The translations under genes were made by a program, and so were the position numbers. This document shows positions 1 through 6,967 of a DNA stretch of 9,058 nt, piece after piece. The notes beneath the pieces were generated by a model that saw only the letters and a program-made list of their open reading frames with translations, made no database searches and had not been told where the DNA came from. The stretch's first letter is position 1. Every line of letters starts with the position of its first letter. The DNA is from Thermoguttaceae bacterium (lineage in GTDB: Bacteria; Planctomycetota; Planctomycetia; Pirellulales; Thermoguttaceae): NCBI GenBank assembly GCA_028695865.1, contig JAQVID010000084.1:1-9058 (forward strand), given 5' to 3'.

Positions 1-1
1 A

Positions 2-361
2 TGGGTAATGGACCAGTTCGACAAGCGAGCTTACAAGAAATTTGCCGATGGCAAGATTAAGACTCCGTTCGTAACGCCAGCGAAACCGTTGTCCGTTTAC
101 GGCATGTTTGGCGAAATTGCCCGAGGCGGTTCCTGTCAGCATGAAGCGGGTGATTGCCGCAGTGCCAAGCGCATTGTTTCCGATAAAGAATGGAAGGCTC
201 AAGACCCGATGTTCCCGCAAAGTATCTGGTGGATGACCGAAGCTCCTTACGTTGGCTTCCGGGTTATTCGTCCGCTCACACCGCCGTCGGCCGAAGAAGC
301 CCAACTGTTTGAACCTGATGTCAAAGTATGGCTCAAGTACAAAGAACTCAATCCTCGCTGA
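2..361 (+). CDS. C-terminal part of FGE/SUMF1-family protein (5' end outside window)
   Basis: The reading frame is already open at the window edge (it begins W-V-M-D-Q-F-D) and ends at TGA 359-361. About 119 residues remain of a protein usually near 300 or more. The residues match the C-terminal part of the formylglycine-generating-enzyme (SUMF1, FGE-sulfatase) fold: a 'WV-D-F' stretch, then 'ARGGSC', 'RSAKR', and the end motif 'APYVGFRVIRPL'. The ATG at position 8 is an internal methionine and not the start, because the frame and family similarity continue upstream of it. True FGEs convert a sulfatase active-site cysteine to formylglycine, but many planctomycete paralogs have no shown activity. 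The two cysteines here (codons 134-136 and 155-157) are spaced C-6-C, not the C-4-C of the human enzyme's catalytic pair, so sulfatase activation should not be assumed. The gene is closed by the terminator at 392-428. Confidence 0.8.
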   Translation, partial: WVMDQFDKRAYKKFADGKIKTPFVTPAKPLSVYGMFGEIARGGSCQHEAGDCRSAKRIVSDKEWKAQDPMFPQSIWWMTEAPYVGFRVIRPLTPPSAEEAQLFEPDVKVWLKYKELNPR

Positions 362-391
362 TTGCTTTCTGTAATGCTTAATTGAATCAAT

Positions 392-428
392 CGCCGTTTC
401 AAGATCATTTTTGGAACGGCGTTTTTTA
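392..428 (+). terminator. Rho-independent terminator of the FGE-like gene
   Basis: The arms CGCCGTT (392-398) and AACGGCG (415-421) pair perfectly. The stem continues inward by about six more pairs, two of them wobble, to a loop of about 4 nt. Six T residues follow directly (422-427). It lies 30 bp after the stop codon at 361 and 78 bp before the next start, so it separates the FGE-like gene from the downstream two-gene unit. Confidence 0.88.
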
Positions 429-438
429 TCGAATGCTG

Positions 439-468
439 TTGACCGCAAAAAAATTTTTTCGCGGTTAA
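439..468. promoter_or_regulatory. Inverted repeat with A/T core upstream of DUF4832 gene
   Basis: The arms TTGACCGC (439-446) and GCGGTTAA (461-468) form an 8-bp inverted repeat with one G-T mismatch. Between them lies an A7T6 run, a type of tract associated with intrinsic DNA curvature. It sits 38 bp before the start codon at 506, where a promoter or operator is expected. No convincing -35/-10 pair with standard spacing could be placed: TTGACC at 439 has no good partner, and TTAAAT at 465 is too far from it. A regulator site is an inference. It has no T-run after it, so it is unlikely to be a second terminator. Confidence 0.35.
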
Positions 469-505
469 ATTTTCTCACAAGGTAAACAACGTACAGGAGT
501 GGAAT

Positions 506-2167
506 ATGAGAACACTTTCTTTGATTCATTGCAGGTCTTTTCTTTTTTTATTATGCTTTTTTTTAGCCACAGGACTGTTTGCCCGGGAGTATCAAAAGTC
601 AACTTATCACGGAATACGGCCCACGGATCCGGAAGGTCGCGTTGGACTTCGCAATCCCGAACGCGGCTGGCGAACAGAAACGAAGTTTGCCGAGTTACCG
701 GGGACGCCGTTCAAGTTTGCCGCCAGTCATGTACTGGAGCGAATGCCAAAAGTATATGATCCTGATCTTTGGATTCTCGACGCGCAGCGTCATGCTCCTT
801 ATGGTCTGACCATAGTGCAAACGTATTGTTATCTTGATACCTGGCGGGACAAGCCGTTGCCTCAGGAAAAACTCGACTGGTTGCAGCGTGAGTTCGACGC
901 TCTTCGCGTCTGTGGACTCAAGTCTTTATTGCGGTTTGCTTATGAGTACGGCGATATGAAAAACGGAGCAAAGCCCGAACGCATTCTTGAGCATATGGAG
1001 CAGCTTGCGCCCGTTATCCGCAAAAACATCGATGTAATATACGTTATGCAGGCTGGTTTTATTGGAGCCTGGGGAGAATGGCATTCGGCGACATATATCC
1101 CAATGGACGACCTGAAATCGCGAGCAACCATTCTTAAACGTGTTCTGGAAATCTTGCCGGAAGGACGCATGACGCAAGTGCGGGTTCCCAAATATAAAAG
1201 TTCGATTCTCAAAAGCGAATCCTTCAACGCCTTTGAGGAAGTCACTGAAAAGAACGCGTTTTCCACTCGTCCCGCGGCCCGAATTGGCTTCAATAACGAT
1301 GGATTCCTGGCCGGACGAGCTGATGGGGGTACCTGGCCGGAAGGTCCGTTGTTTGGCTCGCCGGGCAATCCCCAGTTCGATTACATGACCCGGGAAGCTC
1401 CTTACGTCGCTGTTGACGGCGAGCTCTTTTGGGCTGATTTGGGTTACGATGGAGTCAATCCGCGAAAGAAAGGGGTCGATGGCCTGCTGGCCGCTGTGCG
1501 ACTGCGCGAGCACCATTATACAACCTTTAGTATTGCCCACAGTTACAGTGTTCGCGAAGGACAGAATTATTCGATTGACTATTGGCTTTCCACTCCGATC
1601 ACCAAAGCGGAACTGATCAAGTATCACATGCCCATTGCGGACGGCTGGTTTGAGGACAATTTCGGCAAGCCGGTCGCGCGAACCCAATTCGAATATATTA
1701 CCGATCACTTGGGGTATCGTCTGGAACTTCGTGAAGCGACGGTGACCACACGCATGAGGGCGAATGAAAAATTCAAGGCCGATTTCAAGCTGATAAATCG
1801 TGGGTTCGCTGTTCCGATCAATCCGCGATCGCTCTACATTACTTTTGTTGATCATGCCGGTCATGTCTTTTCGGTGAAGACAAGTGCGCGTCTTCAGGAT
1901 TGGCAGCCGTACAAGCCCGGCGACAAGCACTTCACGCCCTTGACACACTCGGTTGCGGTGGAATGCGATTTGCCGCAGGGCATGAAAGCAGGCTGGTATA
2001 AAATTGGTCTTTGGCTTCCTGATGCGTCGGATTCCATTCATCTTAACAGCCAATACGCGATTCGCCTTGCGAACAGGGACACTTTCTGGTGGACGAAAAC
2101 GCTCACGGGCGGTCAACAAGGTCAATACGGAATCAATATTGTCGGTTCTGTTGAAGTACAAGAATAA
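506..2167 (+). CDS. Secreted DUF4874/DUF4832 protein
   Basis: A 553-residue protein starting at ATG 506, with AGGAG at 495-499 six bases upstream. The N-terminus is a signal peptide: Arg near the start, a hydrophobic core 'FLFLLCFFLATGLFA', and likely cleavage after about residue 26. Residues about 45-215 fit DUF4874, with the signature 'NPERGW' (50-55) and 'MQAGFIGAWGEWHS' (181-194). This looks like a TIM-barrel strand end carrying an acidic residue (E191). Residues about 225-480 fit DUF4832, including 'RIGFNNDGFLAGRADGGTW'. The C-terminal 100 or so residues look beta-rich. These families occur in secreted proteins next to carbohydrate-active genes, but no reaction is established. A glycosidase-like or glycan-binding role is inferred from the fold hints and the neighbour. 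It is probably co-transcribed with the hydrolase-like gene 33 bp downstream. The family call is firm and the function is open. Confidence 0.85.
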   Translation: MRTLSLIHCRSFLFLLCFFLATGLFAREYQKSTYHGIRPTDPEGRVGLRNPERGWRTETKFAELPGTPFKFAASHVLERMPKVYDPDLWILDAQRHAPYGLTIVQTYCYLDTWRDKPLPQEKLDWLQREFDALRVCGLKSLLRFAYEYGDMKNGAKPERILEHMEQLAPVIRKNIDVIYVMQAGFIGAWGEWHSATYIPMDDLKSRATILKRVLEILPEGRMTQVRVPKYKSSILKSESFNAFEEVTEKNAFSTRPAARIGFNNDGFLAGRADGGTWPEGPLFGSPGNPQFDYMTREAPYVAVDGELFWADLGYDGVNPRKKGVDGLLAAVRLREHHYTTFSIAHSYSVREGQNYSIDYWLSTPITKAELIKYHMPIADGWFEDNFGKPVARTQFEYITDHLGYRLELREATVTTRMRANEKFKADFKLINRGFAVPINPRSLYITFVDHAGHVFSVKTSARLQDWQPYKPGDKHFTPLTHSVAVECDLPQGMKAGWYKIGLWLPDASDSIHLNSQYAIRLANRDTFWWTKTLTGGQQGQYGINIVGSVEVQE

Positions 2168-2200
2168 GGGTATTACGCACTTTCACTTGAGGAGAAAAAA

Positions 2201-4588
2201 ATGAAACGATTGATCTTTTGGATTGCCTGTTGGGCTTTTGTCTTTCCGATGATTGTTTTGGCGGAAGAAAACAGTTGGACTTTGACAGCAAGTGGGCGAC
2301 CGTGGAGCCGTGACAAGGACGCGATGACCTTTGCGTCCGAGCCGAATACCGCGTACAACGGCAATCCGGTTTTTAAAGTTGTTCATACCGCGGATCACGA
2401 TTGGGCTGTTCGGCTTCCCAATACGATTCCGGTTAAGCCGGGCGAAATTTTTACGCTCCAGTGCGATATGAAGACGGAAGACGCCTGTATGGTCTCAACC
2501 GGTGTGATTCTTTACGCAAAGAGTGAAGTCTGTTCATGGGTTTACGGAGGTTGTGATCCGGTAGGTCGAGGCGATTGGAAAACATATCGGTCAGAGTTTA
2601 TTATTCCGCCCGGCGCGACGCACATCGAGCCGCGTCTGACCGGACACGGTAAAGGTACTTGCCTGTTCGCGAACTACACAATTAAAAAATCAGGTTTCAT
2701 GCCGTTTAAGATTCCGACAGCCAAACCGATTTTGGAAAACAAAGCAATCAAGGCCGAGTTTGATTCGGCGACCGCGGCGTTTAAGATTACGGACAAGCGA
2801 ACCTCCCGCGTCTGGCAGCAAGACTCGTCAAGTACGCGATTCGTGACCGGTAATGTAAGCGTGATTAGCAAGAACGTACTGGAATACGAACTCCTTGTGA
2901 TGGAAAACGCGCGTCGATTCAAGGTGCGAGCGGAATTGGCGGCTGACGCGCCGGAATTGTCTTTTTCGATTTCCGGCGACGGGCAAAAGAAACTCGGAAC
3001 CCTTTTGCATTATCCGCCCGCGATTAAGTCGTCCCCGGGCGAACGCGTGATTTTACCGCTCAATGAAGGTATTTCGTATCCGGTCGAGCATGAACGGCCC
3101 TCGTTCGGATACCTTTACTCTTACGGTGGACACGGCATGTGCATGGGGTTCTTCGGACAAATTCGCGACGAGTTCGACGCAGACAAGGCCGACGGCTGGC
3201 TTGCCATTCTCGAAACGTCCGACGATGCCGGTGTCTTTATTCGTCAAACTCAGGAAACAAAGGATCAGCCCCCTTTGCTTTTTCTTGACCCTTATTGGGA
3301 TTCGCAAAAGGGGTTGTTCGGATACGACCGGTCGATTCGTTATGTCTTTTTCGATAAAGGCGGACATGTCGCCCTGTGCAAGCGGTATCGGCAATATGCC
3401 CGGGAAAAAGGACTTTACGTTCCGTTTACCGAGAAAGTTCGCCGCAATCCCAATCTGAAAAAGGGAATTGACATGCTCGTTGGCGCGGCCAATATCTGGT
3501 GCTGGACGGAGCCAAAAGTCAAGTTCGTCAATGAGCTCAAAGCCGCCGGAATCGACCGCATTCTTTGGAGCGGCGATGGAACCGCGGAAGAAATTCGCCA
3601 ATTGAACGCGATGGACAATGTGCTTACCAGTCGTTATGATATTTACCAAGACCTCATGGACCCGGCTCTGGTTCATTTGTGTGTTTATCGCAAAGCGCCC
3701 AGTGCGTGGCCCATGGCCGCGTGGCCGCACGATGTCAATTGGCGATTGCCCGACGGTACGATGCGAACAGGCTGGTCCGTCGATCCGATTGACAAGACTC
3801 AACCACGAGTGCCTTGTGTTGTTCTCTGCGATAAAAAGGCTCTTCCTTATGCCGAAAAGCGAATCTCCGAAGAGCTTAAAACCAAACCATTCACGGCCCG
3901 ATTTATTGATACGACGGTCGCCGCTCCATGGATGGAATGTTACAATCCCGATCATCCGATGACGCGAAGCGACAGTCGCGTCTGGAAAATGAAGCTTCTT
4001 GAACTTCTGGGCAAACGATTTAATCTTGTCTGCGGAAGCGAAACCGGTCATGAAGCATCTGTGCCGTACTGTGATTTCTTCGAAGGAATGATGAGCCTTG
4101 GCCCGTATCGTGTTCCGGAGGCAGGCCGATATCTCGAAAAAATTTGGGACGACCCGCCCGAAAAAACCGCTAAATATCAGGTCGGTGAAGCTTATCGGCT
4201 CCCGCTTTGGGAACTCGTTTATCACGATTGTACCGTCGCTTATTGGTATTGGGGTGACTACAATAACAAGTTGCCCAAACTGTGGCGCAAACGCGATCTG
4301 TTCAACGCTCTTTACGGAGTGCCTCCGATGTACCTCTTTCCGCAGGGAGCCTGGAAAAAGCAAAAAGAGCAATTCGTCGCCAGTTACAAAGTCGCCGAGC
4401 CGGTTTCACGCTTGACCGGATACAGCGAAATGACCAACCATCGTATTTTGACAAAAGACCGAACCGTGCAGCAGACCGAGTTTGCCAACGGATACCGTGT
4501 TACAGTGAATTTCGGTTCAGGACAATTCACGATGCCCGACGGGTCGATACTCAAAGGCGATGATTTTAAAATTGAAAAGTTGAAATAG
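2201..4588 (+). CDS. Secreted glycoside-hydrolase-like protein, family uncertain
   Basis: A 795-residue protein starting at ATG 2201, with TTGAGGAG at 2187-2194 six bases upstream. A signal peptide covers residues 1-21 (hydrophobic stretch ending 'IVLA-EEN'). Residues about 25-165 look like a jelly-roll, CBM4/9-type carbohydrate-binding module ('WAVRLPNTIPVKPGEIFTLQCDMKTED'). Residues about 175-400 look like the beta-sandwich that precedes barrels in several glycosidase clans ('ILENKAIKAEFDSATAAFKITDKRT'). Residues about 420-715 look like a (beta/alpha)8 barrel. 'ARFIDTT' (D570) and 'CGSETGHE' (E613, E618) are candidate catalytic acids. The layout of sandwich, barrel, Asp, then Glu recalls GH101/GH129-type alpha-N-acetylgalactosaminidases, but that is an inference and no family is claimed. 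A short beta-rich tail ends the protein. It is secreted with the DUF4832 protein and probably works on the same glycan. Confidence 0.72.
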   Translation: MKRLIFWIACWAFVFPMIVLAEENSWTLTASGRPWSRDKDAMTFASEPNTAYNGNPVFKVVHTADHDWAVRLPNTIPVKPGEIFTLQCDMKTEDACMVSTGVILYAKSEVCSWVYGGCDPVGRGDWKTYRSEFIIPPGATHIEPRLTGHGKGTCLFANYTIKKSGFMPFKIPTAKPILENKAIKAEFDSATAAFKITDKRTSRVWQQDSSSTRFVTGNVSVISKNVLEYELLVMENARRFKVRAELAADAPELSFSISGDGQKKLGTLLHYPPAIKSSPGERVILPLNEGISYPVEHERPSFGYLYSYGGHGMCMGFFGQIRDEFDADKADGWLAILETSDDAGVFIRQTQETKDQPPLLFLDPYWDSQKGLFGYDRSIRYVFFDKGGHVALCKRYRQYAREKGLYVPFTEKVRRNPNLKKGIDMLVGAANIWCWTEPKVKFVNELKAAGIDRILWSGDGTAEEIRQLNAMDNVLTSRYDIYQDLMDPALVHLCVYRKAPSAWPMAAWPHDVNWRLPDGTMRTGWSVDPIDKTQPRVPCVVLCDKKALPYAEKRISEELKTKPFTARFIDTTVAAPWMECYNPDHPMTRSDSRVWKMKLLELLGKRFNLVCGSETGHEASVPYCDFFEGMMSLGPYRVPEAGRYLEKIWDDPPEKTAKYQVGEAYRLPLWELVYHDCTVAYWYWGDYNNKLPKLWRKRDLFNALYGVPPMYLFPQGAWKKQKEQFVASYKVAEPVSRLTGYSEMTNHRILTKDRTVQQTEFANGYRVTVNFGSGQFTMPDGSILKGDDFKIEKLK

Positions 4589-4914
4589 ACCTTGCGTGAA
4601 ATCACGAATTGAGTCGCTGTGATTGTTTAAGCCAGGACGCCCGGATTTACCGCGAAAAGGCTAACCGTTCACGGCGACTTTTCTTTTCTGCGCAGAGGGC
4701 GAATTGGGAAATGCAGGAGAAAGACACCCGCTTTTGTGTACGTTCAAAAAGGGTAACGCGGCAGCGGAATTCCCGGTCCGGCCTTTACGCGTTTTTACAG
4801 GCGGGAGCACTGCTTTTACATTTTCGCGGTGGGGCGAAGTCCAGGTCGAGGTTGTTCGTCCGCGTGATACGTAAGGTTGTTCGCCCGCGTGATACGCAAA
4901 CTCAAGTTGTCTCA
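4589..4914. other. Gene-free stretch between convergent units
   Basis: 326 bp lie between the stop of the hydrolase-like gene and the stop of the phosphatase gene. A tandem 25-bp repeat occupies 4849-4898. After 4588 there is only a weak short hairpin (CGTG-AAAT-CACG) without a T-run, so no terminator is called for either side. An open frame of 85 codons runs on the - strand from 4918 to 4661. Its ATG overlaps the phosphatase stop as ATGA, but the product resembles no family I know, and the 25-bp repeats shift frame inside it, so it is not annotated as a gene. The stretch may be a copy of a dispersed intergenic repeat, which cannot be tested from one window. Confidence 0.6.
4849..4898. repeat. 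Two tandem copies of a 25-bp repeat
   Basis: Copy 1 is 4849-4873 and copy 2 is 4874-4898. Both begin AGGTTGTTCG and share the inner block CCGCGTGATACG. They differ at two positions only, both T/C. A decayed partial continuation may follow (CAAGTTGT near 4904). The unit length is not a multiple of three, which argues against a protein repeat. Function unknown. Confidence 0.85.
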
Positions 4915-5439
4915 TCATGTATCATCATGTTTTCGCCGCTCAAGGAATTCGCAGACATAGCGGCACTGTCGTTGCGTTTGAGGTGAATCGGCCCGCCGCG
5001 ATTTCGGACAAGTATTCCAGCGTGTGGAGAGCATTTCGAGAGCTTTCGGACCGTCCACATTGTTTTGCACACCCAACCAGCAGGCGACGACCGTTCCGGT
5101 ACGACCGACACCACCCCAGCAGTGAACATAAACGACAGAACCTTTCCGGAGTAATGTGTTGATGGTCTCAAGAATGGATTCCATTTCACTGTCTTTTTTT
5201 GGGATTCCCAAATCTTGCAAGGGAAAGTTGTGCCGCGTTGCGTCTTTTGGTAAATAGCATTCGTAAGGATACAATTCGTTCGCTTCAGTCAGGTCGATAA
5301 AATCGGTCACGCCAAACCCGACCAACTGATTGGTCTTGGTCCTTGCGTTGCCTGGGTCCAGGTCGCCGGGATACTCGCCGGCGTAAAGATTGCCTTCGAC
5401 CTGATATGAATTGTAAATGGGGACAAGGATTTCAGTCAT
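4915..5439 (-). CDS. CX5R protein tyrosine / dual-specificity phosphatase
   Basis: A 174-residue cytoplasmic protein. The start chosen is ATG 5439-5437: an AGGA lies 8 bases upstream, and this start overlaps the amrS stop as ATGACTGA. An in-frame ATG at 5484 would extend 45 bases into amrS and is less likely. The P-loop 'HCWGGVGRTG' (residues 106-115) carries the nucleophile C107 and R113. 'FPLQDLGIP' provides D76 as the probable general acid. The N-terminus ('YQVEGNLYAGEYPGD') and the C-terminal 'SPQTQRQCRYVCEF' helix are typical of compact bacterial members of the family, so the gene appears intact. The family hydrolyses phosphotyrosine, phosphoserine/threonine or small phosphoesters, and the substrate here is unknown. 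The 8-base overlap suggests translational coupling with amrS and a shared transcript, which ties the phosphatase to the AmmeMemoRadiSam locus by context only. Confidence 0.88.
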   Translation of the reverse strand: MTEILVPIYNSYQVEGNLYAGEYPGDLDPGNARTKTNQLVGFGVTDFIDLTEANELYPYECYLPKDATRHNFPLQDLGIPKKDSEMESILETINTLLRKGSVVYVHCWGGVGRTGTVVACWLGVQNNVDGPKALEMLSTRWNTCPKSRRADSPQTQRQCRYVCEFLERRKHDDT

Positions 5440-6460
5440 TGTTTTTTTCCTGTTCAAGTTCAAAAACACCGCTAACGACTTCACCGCAGAATCCGCACGT
5501 TGAGCCGTTCATTTTTACCATCGTCGGCGAAAAATATTCTCGCGTGATAATCTCTTTTCCGCAATGGCCGCAGTGGGTCGCCGAGGATTCCGGAAGAACA
5601 ACATTACCGGTATAAACATAGGATAAACCGGCCGATTTGGCTATGTTCCATGCCCGAACAAGCGTTTTCGGATTCGTTGCCGGACGGTCCTGAAACTTCC
5701 ATGCAGGGTGAAACGCGCTCAAATGGAGCGGCGTTGTCGTGCCCACGTTCGAGACAATCCAGTCGCACTGACGCTTGAGTTCGTCGTCGCGATCGTTTTC
5801 TCCTTCGATCAGAAGAGTCGTCAGTTCGAGCCAGGCATTGCTTTCGTTCTTAACATATTTTATCGTATCAAGCACGACCTGTAAATCGGCCTGACAATTG
5901 CGACGATAAAATTCGGAAGTAAAAGCCTTTAGATCTATATTGACCGCGTCCATGTACCGATAAAACTCTCTTCGCGGCTCCGGGTTAATATATCCCGCGG
6001 TCACGGCGACCGTTTTTACCCCAATCTGACGGCATTCTTTGGCCGTATCAAGAGCGTATTCAAAAAAGACGGTCGGCTCGTTGTAAGTGAACGCGACACT
6101 CTTGCATTGATACTCAATCGCCGCCTGCGCAATGGTCTCGGGCGAAAACGCGTGAAGTCCCCGGATTCCTTCCCGGGATTTCGAAATCGTCCAATTTTGG
6201 CAAAACAGACAGCCCATATTGCAACCGCGAGTACCAAACGACATGACCTTGCTCCCGGGCAAAAAATGATACAACGGCTTCTTCTCAATCGGATCAACAG
6301 CCAGACCTGTGGTATAGCCATACGAAAGAAGTTTGATTTCGTTCTCCTGGTGCGAGCGTATTTGACAAAAACCACAAGCTCCTTCGGCAAGCTCACACCT
6401 TCGCGGACAAAGAAGGCAACGGATTTTTCCTCCGGCAATTTTTTCCTCATAAGCCGACAT
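5432..6460 (-). CDS. amrS: AmmeMemoRadiSam system radical SAM enzyme
   Basis: A 342-residue cytoplasmic iron-sulfur protein. The start is ATG 6460-6458, with AGGAG (- strand of 6468-6472) seven bases upstream. An N-terminal cysteine cluster comes first (C15, C18, C22, C29, C32), followed by 'GTRGCNMGCLFCQNW', whose CX3CX2C motif (C80, C84, C87) binds the radical SAM 4Fe-4S cluster. A second zinc-ribbon-like set lies at the C-terminus ('HCGHCG', C297/C300, and 'TCGFCG', C322/C325). Length and layout match the full-length AmrS family, formerly often annotated as a pyruvate formate-lyase activating enzyme homolog. Radical SAM enzymes cleave S-adenosylmethionine to a 5'-deoxyadenosyl radical. The substrate of this family is not established to my knowledge. 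It is divergent from the Memo-AMMECR1 fusion gene and overlaps the phosphatase gene at its 3' end. No promoter could be placed with confidence, but three 11-bp repeats lie 71-103 bases upstream of the start. Confidence 0.93.
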   Translation of the reverse strand: MSAYEEKIAGGKIRCLLCPRRCELAEGACGFCQIRSHQENEIKLLSYGYTTGLAVDPIEKKPLYHFLPGSKVMSFGTRGCNMGCLFCQNWTISKSREGIRGLHAFSPETIAQAAIEYQCKSVAFTYNEPTVFFEYALDTAKECRQIGVKTVAVTAGYINPEPRREFYRYMDAVNIDLKAFTSEFYRRNCQADLQVVLDTIKYVKNESNAWLELTTLLIEGENDRDDELKRQCDWIVSNVGTTTPLHLSAFHPAWKFQDRPATNPKTLVRAWNIAKSAGLSYVYTGNVVLPESSATHCGHCGKEIITREYFSPTMVKMNGSTCGFCGEVVSGVFELEQEKNND

Positions 6461-6530
6461 TTGCGTACTCCTGACGGGTGACCGATTTTGCGCTGAACAA
6501 TGCTCCGACCATTGCTCTGTCTTCGTTTTG

Positions 6531-6563
6531 TTTGGTATTAGTTTGGTATTAGTCTGGTATTAG
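6531..6563. repeat. Three tandem 11-bp repeats upstream of amrS
   Basis: TTTGGTATTAG at 6531-6541 and again at 6542-6552, then TCTGGTATTAG at 6553-6563, followed by the partial copy TCTGATG. The 11-bp period is close to one helical turn, so a protein bound to each unit would sit on the same face of the DNA. The core TYTGGTAT recurs at the downstream promoter (6910-6923). A binding-site array is the likely meaning, by inference. A simple minisatellite is the alternative. Confidence 0.85.
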
Positions 6564-6785
6564 TCTGATGTGTACAGCATTCCGACAGCCCTGCTTGATT
6601 CTTCCTGCTGCCAATGCCGCTTGCCTTGGGGCAAAGAGAGCACCGGGCACGGGACTTGCAGGAAACACCAGACGGAATTGATTCACGACCATGAACAAGC
6701 GATATTATACTCAATAAGCGAACCCATTGCAATCGCAAGGACTATTTTTCCTCACGAGACGCCTTTGCCTCCGCTCCCATACTCC

Positions 6786-6845
6786 ATTGCGCGGCAGATT
6801 GTTCGGCAGATTGCGCGGCGGATTGTGCTGCAGATTGCGCGGCAG
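6786..6845. repeat. Five tandem 12-bp repeats
   Basis: Five consecutive units start at 6786, 6798, 6810, 6822 and 6834. The first and last are identical (ATTGCGCGGCAG). The middle ones vary at a few positions, for example ATTGTTCGGCAG and ATTGTGCTGCAG. The array ends about 46 bp before the -35 box of the Memo-AMMECR1 promoter. It may be regulator binding sites, structured DNA, or a slippage-prone minisatellite that changes promoter spacing. The sequence alone does not decide. Confidence 0.88.
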
Positions 6846-6891
6846 AATCCTCACTCTATGGAAAAAGAAACGCAAAATTATTGCGGGTAAA

Positions 6892-6920
6892 TTGACAAAC
6901 GGGGTATTTTCTGGTATACC
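6892..6920 (+). promoter_or_regulatory. Sigma70-type promoter of the Memo-AMMECR1 gene
   Basis: A consensus -35 box TTGACA (6892-6897) is followed after 17 bp by TATACC (6915-6920), which matches four of six -10 positions. Transcription would begin near 6927, giving a leader of about 48 nt before the ATG at 6975. It is the best promoter match I found in the window. Confidence 0.6.
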
Positions 6921-6923
6921 AAA
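6910..6923. promoter_or_regulatory. Palindromic putative operator over the -10 box
   Basis: TGGTATACCA (6912-6921) is a perfect 10-bp palindrome that covers the -10 box. With its flanks it reads TCTGGTAT on the + strand (6910-6917) and TTTGGTAT on the - strand (6923-6916). These are the two variants of the core found in the 11-bp repeats at 6531-6563. A protein bound here would block RNA polymerase. The operator role is inferred. Confidence 0.45.
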
Positions 6924-6960
6924 TATATCACGATGTTGGGGCATCACGAAAAAAACACAA

Positions 6961-6967
6961 AGGGAGG
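6961..6967 (+). promoter_or_regulatory. Shine-Dalgarno that decides the Memo-AMMECR1 start
   Basis: AGGGAGG ends seven bases before the ATG at 6975. The in-frame ATG at 6933 lies upstream of this site, just after the predicted transcription start, and would add 14 residues unlike the family's N-terminus. The ATG at 6975 gives 'MEKIKKPSVAGQFY', the normal Memo beginning. Confidence 0.85.

Noticed and set aside
926..2161. 411-codon open frame on the - strand inside the DUF4832 gene
   Set aside because: It lies antisense to a gene with clear family motifs and a signal peptide. The product is rich in Arg, has no domain, and is a composition shadow.
3053..4372. 439-codon open frame on the - strand inside the hydrolase-like gene
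   Set aside because: Antisense shadow of a well-supported gene, with no family resemblance.
4600..4640. Intrinsic terminator after the hydrolase-like gene
   Set aside because: Only a 4-bp stem (CGTG-AAAT-CACG, near 4594-4605) with no T-run.
4661..4918. 85-codon open frame on the - strand with ATGA overlap to the phosphatase stop
   Set aside because: No recognised domain, composition unlike the neighbouring genes, and the 25-bp repeat is read in two frames within it. Kept as an observation but not as a gene.
4915..5484. Longer phosphatase start at 5484
   Set aside because: It would add 15 residues encoded inside amrS. The ATG at 5439 has an AGGA at good spacing and gives the compact overlap typical of coupled genes.
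6531..6845. CRISPR array
   Set aside because: The repeats are 11-12 bp, directly adjacent with no spacers, and no cas gene is present.
6570..6890. 106-codon open frame on the + strand across the 12-bp repeats
   Set aside because: No ribosome-binding site and no similarity. The repeat simply gives a four-residue periodic peptide (RQIV/RQIA type) because 12 is a multiple of three.
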